Position numbers and translations under genes: made by a program
Shown here: in pieces, positions 1-9,959 of the stretch
Layout of the letters: every line of letters starts with the position of its first letter
Numbering within the stretch: position 1 is the stretch's first letter
Notes under the pieces: model-generated
The model's input: the letters and a program-made list of their open reading frames with translations, nothing else
Database searches by the model: none
What the model was told of the DNA's origin: nothing
Source: JBBIQS01 sp037442205
GTDB taxonomy: Bacteria; Myxococcota; Myxococcia; Myxococcales; UBA5297
Length of the DNA: 64,000 bases
NCBI GenBank assembly: GCA_037442205.1
Contig: JBBIQS010000033.1
Coordinates: 1 to 64,000, forward strand
Reading direction: 5' to 3'

Positions 1-524
1 ATGCAAAGATGGGCGAGGAAGGCGCGTTCACCTTCTTCCCCAACCGGCATGAGCCGGGCGAACAGGTCGTTTTTGGTAAGCGCTATGCGGATGACGGTGA
101 GAACCAGGGCCGCGCCGTGCTGCTGGTCTCCTCCGAGCTGGACGAGATCCTCGCGGCGAGGTCCCAGGTCGCCGCCCACTACCAGCACATCGGCGAGCTG
201 GACGATTTCGCCGGGATCGCCCTTGATCTTGTCGACCACCCCGTTGCCGCAGGTTTCGTCGGACTTGCAGTTGGCGCTGCAGCCGTCGCCGTCGATCACG
301 TTGCCGTCGTCGCAGACCTCGCCGGGCTGGACCACCCCGTCGCCGCAGTCGTCGGCGATGCAAATGGCCTGGTTGGCGGCGCAGTGCTTGCCGGGCGGAC
401 AGACGACGCCGCTGGGGCAGTCGAGGCTGGCCGGCTCGAAGCAGGTGGTGGGGAACAGCAGCAGCATCGCCAGCAGCGGCAGGCGCTTGAGCGCAGCGGG
501 GGCGCGGGAGAGGTCGGGGAGCAT
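1..524 (-). CDS. DUF4215 Cys-rich secreted protein, 3' end cut by window edge
   Basis: The frame is open on the minus strand from an ATG at 524 to the window edge, so the C-terminus is missing. GAGGAT lies 6 nt upstream as a ribosome site. Residues 1-30 are basic then hydrophobic (KRLPLLAMLLLFPTTC), an export signal. A typical DUF4215 unit follows (CGDGVV..GEVCDDGN..DGDGCSANC) and a second begins with CGNGVVD; such units are known from myxobacterial surface proteins. It starts 11 nt after the PEGA gene and probably ends the kinase operon. Odd: after about residue 105 the expected second GE.CDDGN is absent, Cys is scarce, and GC in about 1-105 is lower than nearby. The distal part could be a different domain or a frameshifted end. 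The family call rests on the first 100 residues. Confidence 0.7.
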   Translation of the reverse strand, partial: MLPDLSRAPAALKRLPLLAMLLLFPTTCFEPASLDCPSGVVCPPGKHCAANQAICIADDCGDGVVQPGEVCDDGNVIDGDGCSANCKSDETCGNGVVDKIKGDPGEIVQLADVLVVGGDLGPRREDLVQLGGDQQHGAALVLTVIRIALTKNDLFARLMPVGEEGERAFLAHLC

Positions 525-535
525 GGGATCCTCGT

Positions 536-1738
536 CTAGAAGCGCAGTTGGGCGGTGACGCCGTTGGCGTCGCCGGAGAGCAGGGGAGCCACCGAGAGGG
601 CGGCGTCCCGGCCGGGCTCGCCGGGAGTGGTCTGGTAGGGGAGGAGGCGGTTGATCCAGGTCAGCACGCCGCCGGCGGCGATGGCCGCCCCGCCGACCAC
701 GTAGGAGGTCAGCCCGACGTTCTGCTTGAGGCTGGCGCTGCTGCGCAGCCCGCTCAGCTCGGACGACGGGACGCAGCCGCCGCAGGAGATGATTCCGGCG
801 TCGAACTGCTTGAAGCCCTGGGCGGCGCTGTAGTGCATCCCGCCGCCGGCGGCGGCCACCGCCACTCCCGCCCCCAGCACCGTCCACGGGATCCACGCCG
901 CCCACTTGCGCCGGTACTGCGTCAGGTCGGCGGTGGTGTGCATCTTGATGTCGAAGACCGTGGTCTCGCCGGCGGGGAGCGCCTTGCTCGACTCGTGGGC
1001 CAGGTAGCCCTCCTTGGTGGCGACGATCGAGTGCGGCCCGGCGCGGACGAAGCCCTCGAACTGCTCCGGGGCCACGAACAGCGGCCGGCCGTCCATCACC
1101 ACCTGGGTCCCCGGCGTGTCGCAGCTGACCTTGACCCGCGCCAGCTGCTTCTCCACCAGCACCTTGTAGGCCTTGGCCTGCTCGAACTTCTCGTGGTCCA
1201 GCGGCTCGGCGCCATAGCGCATCGCCGCCAGCAGGTGCTGGTGGACCTCCAGCGGCTGGTCGAGGTTGAGCAGCGCCAGCACCAGGTTGTAGTGGATGGC
1301 CGGATGGTCCCAGCGGGCCAGCGCCTCGCGGTAGCGGGCGGCGGCCTGGACGAAGACCGATTCCTTGAGCAGGCCGTTGCCCTCGCGGAACAGCGCCAGC
1401 GCCTCGCGCTGGGCATCCTCGGAGACGCCCTTTGCCCAGGGGCGCTCGTCGTTGCCGCTCGGCGCTGCCGCGCCCTTGGCCGGGGTTTTTTCCCCATCGG
1501 GAGTCGGGGCGGTGGCCTTGTCGGGAGCGGGCTGGTCGGCCGGTGTTGGCTCGGTCGCGGCCGTGGGAGCTGGCGCTGGCGCGGGCGCGGGCGCCTTCGC
1601 GGGCCTGGCGGCGGGCTTGCCCGGAGATTTGGCCGCCTTGGCCGCGACCTTGGGCGCAGGAGGCGCGGCCTGCGCCAGGGCGAAGGCGGGGGAGAGAAGC
1701 GCCACGAGCGCGGCGGTCAGGGCTGTCGGGGTTCGCAT
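536..1738 (-). CDS. secreted TPR/PEGA-domain protein
   Basis: About 400 residues. A signal peptide ends near ALAQA, followed by about 80 residues of Ala/Pro/Lys-rich linker. Next come TPR-like helices (ALALFREGNGLL..AAARYREALARW..NLVLALLNLD) and a PEGA-type unit (PGTQVVMDGRPLF.....VRAGPHSIVATKEGY). Two hydrophobic segments near the C-terminus (WAAWIPWTVLGAGVAVAAAGG and YVVGGAAIAAGGVL) suggest membrane association. The ATG at 1738 is chosen because GAAGGA lies about 8 nt upstream. An upstream ATG at 1768 overlaps the kinase stop codon as ATGA and is possible by coupling, but would add ten residues before the signal peptide. It is co-directional with the kinase. PEGA proteins next to kinases are common in Myxococcota; the substrate role is unknown. 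Confidence 0.8.
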   Translation of the reverse strand: MRTPTALTAALVALLSPAFALAQAAPPAPKVAAKAAKSPGKPAARPAKAPAPAPAPAPTAATEPTPADQPAPDKATAPTPDGEKTPAKGAAAPSGNDERPWAKGVSEDAQREALALFREGNGLLKESVFVQAAARYREALARWDHPAIHYNLVLALLNLDQPLEVHQHLLAAMRYGAEPLDHEKFEQAKAYKVLVEKQLARVKVSCDTPGTQVVMDGRPLFVAPEQFEGFVRAGPHSIVATKEGYLAHESSKALPAGETTVFDIKMHTTADLTQYRRKWAAWIPWTVLGAGVAVAAAGGGMHYSAAQGFKQFDAGIISCGGCVPSSELSGLRSSASLKQNVGLTSYVVGGAAIAAGGVLTWINRLLPYQTTPGEPGRDAALSVAPLLSGDANGVTAQLRF

Positions 1739-1764
1739 GGCCGATCCTTCGCAAAGGCTCCTGA

Positions 1765-4782
<3,018 letters not shown>

Positions 4783-5202
4783 AGCCGGGCCTTTGCTGCG
4801 GAGTCGAAGGAGCGCCGAGGGCCGCCGCACATGGCTTTCGACCTGGGCCGAAGGCGGGGTGCTGCTCGACCAAGTGCACTCTGCCGGGAGGTCACGGGCG
4901 ACAGAGCGCTTGGTTAAGAGCGCAATATTGCCGCAATTCCAGAACTTGCGCTAATGCCCCCCGGCGGACGGAGTGGGGTCTTAGACACCCATCGGCGCAG
5001 CCCCGGCTCCGCGGCTGGGGCGAGGCAAGTGCGGGCTTGCGGCCGCGGCCGGTGGTCCTCCAGCCGCGCGGCGGGCGAGCGGGAGGCGACTCTCGCTTGT
5101 GTTTTCGCCCGCTTCCGTGCGAAGGGGAACCTGTTCCGAGCGCGGCACGCAGCGTGCGATGCCCGCCGAGGCAAACCGGGCGGGCGGCAGGTGCAAGAGC
5201 TC
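4783..5202. promoter_or_regulatory. divergent intergenic region, kinase operon / murI
   Basis: 420 bp without a gene between the divergent kinase and glutamate racemase genes. A 7-bp inverted repeat (AGCGCAA at 4919-4925, TTGCGCT at 4946-4952, 20-nt gap) lies in an AT-richer stretch and could be an operator. GC-rich hairpins occur around 5000-5080. No -35/-10 pair was convincing on either strand. Confidence 0.35.
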
Positions 5203-6006
5203 ATGAACCACAAGGCGATCGGGGTCTTCGACAGCGGGGTGGGCGGGCTGACGGTGCTCAAGGCGCTGATGGAGCGCCTGCCGTCGGAGAGCACCGTCTA
5301 CCTGGGCGACACCGCGCGGGTCCCCTACGGCACCAAGAGCCCCGAGGTGGTGATCCGCTACAGCCTCGCCAACGCCCGCTTCCTGCTGGGCCAGCAGATA
5401 AAGCTGCTGGTGGTGGCCTGCAACACCGCCTCCGCGGTCTCGCTGCCGGCGCTGAGTGCCGAGCTGTCGATCCCGGTGCTGGGAGTGATCGGCCCCGGCG
5501 CCGCCGCCGCCGCCAAGGCGAGCCGGGGGCGGGTGGGAGTGATCGGCACGCCCGGGACCATCGCCAGCGGCGCCTACCAGGCCGCACTCTCGCAGCTGAA
5601 GCCGGGGATGTTCCTGCAGGCCCGCGCCTGCCCGCTGTTCGTGCCGCTGGCCGAGGAAGGCTGGATCGAGGGCGAGGTGGTGGAGGCGGTGGCTCGCAAG
5701 TACCTCGCCGACTTCGCTCCCGCCGGGATCGACACTCTGGTGCTGGGCTGCACGCACTATCCGCTGCTCAAGGGCGCCATCCGCAAGGTGATGGGCGACC
5801 AGGTGACGCTGGTCGACAGCGCCGAGGCCACCGCGCAGGCGGTGCAGGCGCTGCTCGAGGAGCGGCGGTGGCTGGCGGCCCCGGGAGCGAAGGCGACGCA
5901 CCGCTACTTCGTGACCGACCTGCCGGAGCGCTTCGCCGAGGTGGGGGCGCGCTTCCTCAACCGCCCTATCGACAAGGCCGAGCTGGTGGACATCCGGCTG
6001 GCGTAG
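5203..6006 (+). CDS. murI: glutamate racemase
   Basis: 267 residues, the normal length for MurI, which makes D-glutamate from L-glutamate for peptidoglycan. The protein opens with IGVFDSGVGGLTVLKAL, the family signature with the conserved Asp/Ser. It also has YLGDTARVPYG, the first catalytic cysteine in VACNTASA and the second in LGCTHYPLL. The ATG at 5203 places the signature at residue 5, as in other MurI proteins. The open frame runs further upstream but that part has no family resemblance. A GTG 12 nt earlier is a less likely alternative. It stands alone, transcribed away from the kinase operon and converging with the next gene (5 nt gap). Confidence 0.95.
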   Translation: MNHKAIGVFDSGVGGLTVLKALMERLPSESTVYLGDTARVPYGTKSPEVVIRYSLANARFLLGQQIKLLVVACNTASAVSLPALSAELSIPVLGVIGPGAAAAAKASRGRVGVIGTPGTIASGAYQAALSQLKPGMFLQARACPLFVPLAEEGWIEGEVVEAVARKYLADFAPAGIDTLVLGCTHYPLLKGAIRKVMGDQVTLVDSAEATAQAVQALLEERRWLAAPGAKATHRYFVTDLPERFAEVGARFLNRPIDKAELVDIRLA

Positions 6007-6011
6007 CGGCG

Positions 6012-6569
6012 CTACTTCCCGCCGGACTCGCCGGCCAGGTAGGCCAGGATCACTTCGTCCAGGCTCTTCTCGCTGATCAGGTCCTCGCCGAAGAGCGTCT
6101 CGCCGCCTTCCTTGGGCTTGACGTTCTTGAACTCGCGCGCCGCCAGCACCTCGGGGGGGACCTCCGGAGGCGGCTCGGCCAGCGTCTCGAGTTGAATCGG
6201 GCGCGGCTGGGCGGAAACGCCGGCGTTGAGCTTGACGTCCCTGGCCTCGGTGTTGATCTGGCCCGGCTGGTAGGACTTGGTGCGGGAGAGGGCGGCGTCG
6301 GCCTCGTCATAGACGCCGTTGAGGAGGTTGCGCAGCATCTCCTTGTGCTGCTCCTCCATCAGCTCGCGCACCACCTCGGCCAGGTTCTCGGCGTTGACGA
6401 TGTCGGCGTAGCTGGTCTTCTTCGAGGCCAGGATGTTCCCGCCCACGAACATGTGCGTGATGATGTGCGGATTGTTGACGCCCGAGTCCTCGGTCTGGAT
6501 GTGGTAGACCTTGTTCTTGTGCTTGATGTTGTGGTTGAAGCCGGTGATGGCCTTTTTGAAAACGGTCAT
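6012..6569 (-). CDS. conserved protein of unknown function
   Basis: 185 residues, no signal peptide, predicted cytoplasmic. The first 60 residues (MTVFKKAITGFNHNIKHKNK, then VYHIQTEDSG and THMFVGG) have the look of a strongly conserved small domain, and I believe close relatives exist across Deltaproteobacteria/Myxococcota, from memory only. A charged middle section includes ELMEEQHKEMLRNLLNG. The C-terminal half is Pro/Glu-rich and ends in a short acidic helix (KSLDEVILAYL). A good promoter lies 50 nt upstream. Codon use is normal for the window. No function can be assigned. It is monocistronic and divergent from the transketolase pair. Confidence 0.8.
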   Translation of the reverse strand: MTVFKKAITGFNHNIKHKNKVYHIQTEDSGVNNPHIITHMFVGGNILASKKTSYADIVNAENLAEVVRELMEEQHKEMLRNLLNGVYDEADAALSRTKSYQPGQINTEARDVKLNAGVSAQPRPIQLETLAEPPPEVPPEVLAAREFKNVKPKEGGETLFGEDLISEKSLDEVILAYLAGESGGK

Positions 6570-6618
6570 GGGGACGGGGACTTAGGCTTCCTTTCCGCCG
6601 GGTCCAGGCAGGGGGCCC

Positions 6619-6647
6619 ACTGTAGCGCGGCGGGTTTGGCCCGGCAA
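6619..6647 (-). promoter_or_regulatory. sigma70-like promoter for the 6012-6569 gene
   Basis: On the minus strand TTGCCG (6647-6642) and TACAGT (6624-6619) are separated by 17 nt. Transcription would start about 40 nt before the ATG at 6569. Confidence 0.6.
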
Positions 6648-6784
6648 CTGAGACCGCTCTCGACTCGCGGCTCCTCGCGCCGCCCACTCCATCGCATTCC
6701 GAGCCGGCCGGCGGGCCGCCGCCTGCTCTTCGTCAAACCGCTCGCTCGCCGCTGGGGCAGAAGTCCGGTGCCGCATTCCGTTCC

Positions 6785-6814
6785 TTGTCGGCTGGGGCAC
6801 AGTCGGGGTAATTC
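6785..6814 (+). promoter_or_regulatory. sigma70-like promoter for the transketolase pair
   Basis: TTGTCG (6785-6790), an 18-nt spacer and TAATTC (6809-6814), about 60 nt before the ATG at 6875. The -10 match is moderate. Confidence 0.45.
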
Positions 6815-6874
6815 TCATCGGCCCGACCGACCGCGCCCTGTGGGCTGGCGCCTGGGCGGGCGACTGGAGAGACG

Positions 6875-7723
6875 ATGACGACCGCACTCAAGACCGCGCC
6901 GCGCGCCGAGATCATCGCCAGGCTCAAGGAGCTGGCCAAGGGCTTCCGCGTCGACATCATCCAGATGCTCGAGAAGGCGGGCAGCGGGCACCCGGGCGGC
7001 AGCCTGTCGGCCATCGACCTGGTGACCGCGCTCTACTTCCACCAGCTGCGCCACGACCCCAAGCGGCCCGACTGGACGGAGCGCGACCGCTTCGTGCTCT
7101 CCAAGGGCCACGGGGTGCCGGCGGTCTATGCCGCGCTGGCCGAGGCCGGCTACTTCCCCAAGGCCGAGCTGTCCAAGCTGCGCCATCTGGGCGCGATGCT
7201 CCAGGGCCACCCAGTGGCCTCGTCGACGCCGGGGATCGAGGCCTGCACCGGGTCCTTGGGGCAGGGGCTCTCCATCGCTCAGGGGATGGCGATGGCCTCC
7301 CAGGCCGACGGGGGCAAGTTCCACGTCTGGTGCATGATCGGCGACGGCGAGATGCAGGAGGGGCAGATCTGGGAGGCGGCGATGAGCGCCGCCAAGTACA
7401 AGCTCGACGCCCTGACCTGCATCCTCGACTACAACAAGGGCCAGATCGACGGGCACGTCAAAGACGTGATGCCGGTGGAGCCGGTCGCCGACAAGTGGCG
7501 GGCCTTCGGCTGGAACGTGGTGGCCATCGACGGCCATGACTTCGGGCAGATCCTCGACGGCTTCGACCAGGCGCTGGCCAAGAAGGGCCAGCCGACCTTC
7601 ATCCTGGCCAACACGATCAAGGGCAAGGCGGTCAGCTTCATGGAGGACCGCATCGAGTGGCACGGGTCGACTCCGAACAAGGAGCAGGCGGCCAAGGCCA
7701 TCGAAGAGATCCAGCGCAGCTGA
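6875..7723 (+). CDS. transketolase, N-terminal subunit
   Basis: 282 residues, the TPP-binding half of a split transketolase, which moves two-carbon ketol units in the pentose phosphate pathway. Visible signatures are SGHPGGSLSAIDL, the RDRFVLSKGHG motif, and GDGEMQEGQIWEAAM, the GDG..N-type TPP/Mg motif in which the usual Asn position falls in CILDYNKGQID. The stop is followed after 14 nt by the C-terminal subunit, so the two are surely co-transcribed and form one enzyme. The length equals half of a one-chain transketolase (about 650 residues). Split forms are common in many bacteria. A closely related role in 1-deoxyxylulose or dihydroxyacetone chemistry cannot be excluded from sequence alone. 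Confidence 0.92.
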   Translation: MTTALKTAPRAEIIARLKELAKGFRVDIIQMLEKAGSGHPGGSLSAIDLVTALYFHQLRHDPKRPDWTERDRFVLSKGHGVPAVYAALAEAGYFPKAELSKLRHLGAMLQGHPVASSTPGIEACTGSLGQGLSIAQGMAMASQADGGKFHVWCMIGDGEMQEGQIWEAAMSAAKYKLDALTCILDYNKGQIDGHVKDVMPVEPVADKWRAFGWNVVAIDGHDFGQILDGFDQALAKKGQPTFILANTIKGKAVSFMEDRIEWHGSTPNKEQAAKAIEEIQRS

Positions 7724-7737
7724 CGAGGACTGACACC

Positions 7738-8670
7738 ATGCCTGCCAAAGCAACCCGCGACGCCTTCGGAGAGAGCCTGGCCAAGCTGGGCGAGAAGTAC
7801 CCGCAGATCGTGGCGCTCGACGCCGACCTGGCCAAGAGCACCAAGAGCGAGCTGTTCGCCAAGAAGTACCCGGCCCGCTTCTTCGAGATGGGCATCCAGG
7901 AGGCGAACATGATCGGCGTCGCCGCCGGGATGGCCCTCTCCGGGAAGGTGCCCTTCATCTGCTCCTTCGCCTGCTTCGTGACCGGGCGGTTCGACCAGAT
8001 CCGCATGTCGGTCTGCTACAGCCGCGCCAACGTGCGCATCGTCGGCAGCCACGCCGGAGTGGGCATCGGCGAGGACGGCTACAGCCAGCAGGGGCTGGAG
8101 GACATCGCCATCATGCGCGCGCTGCCGAACATGGTGGTGATCCAGCCGGCCGACGACCTCGAGTGCGAGCAGGCGGTGGAGTTCCTGGTCAACTACCAGG
8201 GCCCGGCGTTTTTGCGCACCACGCGCCAGAAGCTGGAGCGGGTCAACGGCGAGGGCTACAAATTCGAGCTGGGCAAGGCGGTGACCCTGCGCGAGGGCAG
8301 CGACGTGGCGATCTTCGCCACCGGCGGCACGGTGCAGGGCGCGGTCAAGGCCCACGAGGCGCTCAAGCAGAAGGGCGTCGCCGCGCGGGTGGTCAACGTC
8401 CACAGCCTCAAGCCGTTCGACAACGCCGCCGCGGTCAAGGCCGCCAAGGAGTGCAAGGGCGGGATCGTCGCGGTCGAGGACCACAACGTCATCGGCGGGC
8501 TGGGCTCGTGCATCGCCGACGCCCTGGCCGAGGCCGGGGTCGGAGCCAAGGTCCACCGGATCGGCATCGAGGGCTTCGGCGAGTCGGGCACTCCCGAGGA
8601 GCTGCTCCACCACTTCCAGCTCGACGCCGAGGGGATCGAGAAGCGGACGCTGCGTTTCCTCGGGCGCTAG
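7738..8670 (+). CDS. transketolase, C-terminal subunit
   Basis: 310 residues, the pyrimidine-binding and C-terminal halves of transketolase. It begins MPAKATRDAFGESLAKLGEK and contains FEMGIQEANMIGVAAGMA, in which the Glu activates TPP, then GSHAGVGIGEDGYSQQGLEDI and an FLRTTRQ strand. The C-terminal domain carries VAIFATGGTVQGAV and VVNVHSLKPFD. The ATG at 7738 lies 14 nt after the partner's stop codon, with GACGAGGA upstream as ribosome site. The open frame upstream of it overlaps the partner gene in another frame and is not used. Together with the preceding gene it makes a complete heteromeric enzyme. Confidence 0.92.
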   Translation: MPAKATRDAFGESLAKLGEKYPQIVALDADLAKSTKSELFAKKYPARFFEMGIQEANMIGVAAGMALSGKVPFICSFACFVTGRFDQIRMSVCYSRANVRIVGSHAGVGIGEDGYSQQGLEDIAIMRALPNMVVIQPADDLECEQAVEFLVNYQGPAFLRTTRQKLERVNGEGYKFELGKAVTLREGSDVAIFATGGTVQGAVKAHEALKQKGVAARVVNVHSLKPFDNAAAVKAAKECKGGIVAVEDHNVIGGLGSCIADALAEAGVGAKVHRIGIEGFGESGTPEELLHHFQLDAEGIEKRTLRFLGR

Positions 8671-8694
8671 TCCGGGATCCCGGGCGATTTCCCG

Positions 8695-9312
8695 ATGTTG
8701 CCGCTCGCCGATGCCCTCGTTCGCCTCGAAGCGGCGCTCCTGTCCTCGGGCGAGGCGGCGCCGCTGGCGCCGTTCCGCCCGCCGCAGGGCGGCGTCCTCT
8801 CCGGCGAGTTCGAGGTCCGCTCCGCCGACGGCACCGTGCGCCGGATGCAGCCGGCGACTCTCGCGCTGCCCGGGCCGCTCTTGCGCGCCTTCGCCCACAA
8901 GGCGCCGGCGCGCAACCTGCGGATCGACCTCGGCTCGCACGCGCTGACCCTCTGGCAGCCGCTGGAGCTGCTGGAGCTGCAGGTCGGCCACCGCTGGCAC
9001 GGCTTCACCGGCAAGCGGATGCCGGAGTGGGACGAGCGCTACGTGGTCTTCGCCGAGGACGGCGGCGATCCCGTGGCGATGCGCCTCGACGAGCCGGAGG
9101 GGCCGGTGTGGCTGTCGCACCGCGGCGACGGGCGGCACGTCTTCTTCCCGGCGGCGCCGAGCCTGGCCGCGTTCTACCTGGCGCTGGCGCTGTTTCTCGA
9201 GAATCGCGAGCTGGCGGCCCTGGAAGGCGCGCTGAGCACCAGCTTCGGCGAGGCGGCGCAGCAGCTCTGGCTGTGGCGGGAGCTGATCTCGCTGGAAGAC
9301 GCCCGCCGCTGA
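8695..9312 (+). CDS. protein of unknown function, possibly SUKH-like
   Basis: 205 residues, no signal peptide or membrane segment. The section WDERYVVFAEDGGDPVAMRLDEP..GPVWLSHRGDG followed by AAPSLAAFYLAL recalls the C-terminal half of SMI1/KNR4 (SUKH) proteins, which often carry an EDGGDP..D strand pair and a final helix. The N-terminal half does not show the family's LP.Y..FL region, so this is only a suggestion. SUKH proteins are known as immunity proteins, but no toxin gene is nearby. It follows the transketolase genes after 24 nt and may be read through from them. Confidence 0.65.
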   Translation: MLPLADALVRLEAALLSSGEAAPLAPFRPPQGGVLSGEFEVRSADGTVRRMQPATLALPGPLLRAFAHKAPARNLRIDLGSHALTLWQPLELLELQVGHRWHGFTGKRMPEWDERYVVFAEDGGDPVAMRLDEPEGPVWLSHRGDGRHVFFPAAPSLAAFYLALALFLENRELAALEGALSTSFGEAAQQLWLWRELISLEDARR

Positions 9313-9333
9313 GCTCTCTGCCGCGCCTCGTCG

Positions 9334-9363
9334 TTGCCCGCCTGCTCTGCTCGCCGCTAAGCT
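9334..9363 (+). promoter_or_regulatory. sigma70-like promoter for the secreted protein/matrixin pair
   Basis: TTGCCC (9334-9339), an 18-nt spacer and TAAGCT (9358-9363), 32 nt before the ATG at 9396. Confidence 0.5.
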
Positions 9364-9395
9364 TGTCCACCTTTTCGAACCCAAGGGGTCTCGCG

Positions 9396-9947
9396 ATGTC
9401 TCGAACGCTCCAAAGCGCGCTGGCGGCGCTGGTGTTGCTCGCCGCTTCGCTGGCGCAGGCGACGGTGGTGGCCAAGCTGAGCACCGAGCAGCTGACTCAG
9501 AAGTCGCACCGGGTGGTCCGCGGCACGGTCAAGGCCGCCCACTCCGCCTGGACGCCCGACCGCCGGCGCATCGTGACCTACTACCAGATCGACGTCCTCG
9601 AATCGTTCAAGGGCGAGGGCGCGGTCGAGGTGGTGGTGGTCGGCGGCGAGATGGACGGAGTCGCTGCCTATCCCTCCGGCTTCGCCAAGATGACCCCGGG
9701 CGAAGAAGTGGTGCTGTTCCTGGAGAAGAGCCCGCTGCAGGGATTCGTGCCGATCTCGATGTCGGCGGCGGTCTACCGAGTCGCCCGGCAGAGCGGGCAG
9801 GCGCTGGTCCGGCGCAACCTCGAGGGACTCTCACTGGCGGTGCTGCCGCCGGGCGGCGCCATGAGGCTCGAGGAGCCCAAGCCGATTGAGCCGATGGGCA
9901 CGCTCGACGAGGTCCGCGCCGCCATCCAGCGCGGCCTGGGCCGCTAG
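9396..9947 (+). CDS. secreted protein of unknown function, upstream of matrixin
   Basis: 183 residues. A clear signal peptide (MSRTLQSALAALVLLAASLAQA) should be cut before TVVAKLS. The mature part is predicted beta-rich (HRVVRGTVKAAHSAW, RIVTYYQIDVLESFKG) with a Pro/Gly-rich end. It has no Cys and no recognised catalytic motif. It is 12 nt upstream of the metalloprotease gene and the two share the promoter at 9334-9363, so it may act with the protease, for example as a chaperone, inhibitor or partner; that is inference only. The start is the only Met in frame before the signal peptide. Confidence 0.78.
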   Translation: MSRTLQSALAALVLLAASLAQATVVAKLSTEQLTQKSHRVVRGTVKAAHSAWTPDRRRIVTYYQIDVLESFKGEGAVEVVVVGGEMDGVAAYPSGFAKMTPGEEVVLFLEKSPLQGFVPISMSAAVYRVARQSGQALVRRNLEGLSLAVLPPGGAMRLEEPKPIEPMGTLDEVRAAIQRGLGR

Positions 9948-9959
9948 AGGAGACCGACC

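Larger units (their letters stand above)
6570..6874. other. divergent intergenic region with two promoters
   Basis: 305 bp between divergent genes. It holds one sigma70-like promoter for each direction (listed separately). No open frame with coding character and no repeat were seen. Confidence 0.5.

Noticed and set aside
9..210. Plus-strand frame containing GRAVLLVSSELDEILA, like the C-terminal part of a sugar ABC transporter ATPase
   Set aside because: The match is 15 residues long with no P-loop or signature before it and no ABC-like sequence after it. The opposite strand carries a DUF4215 gene with a proper start and ribosome site.
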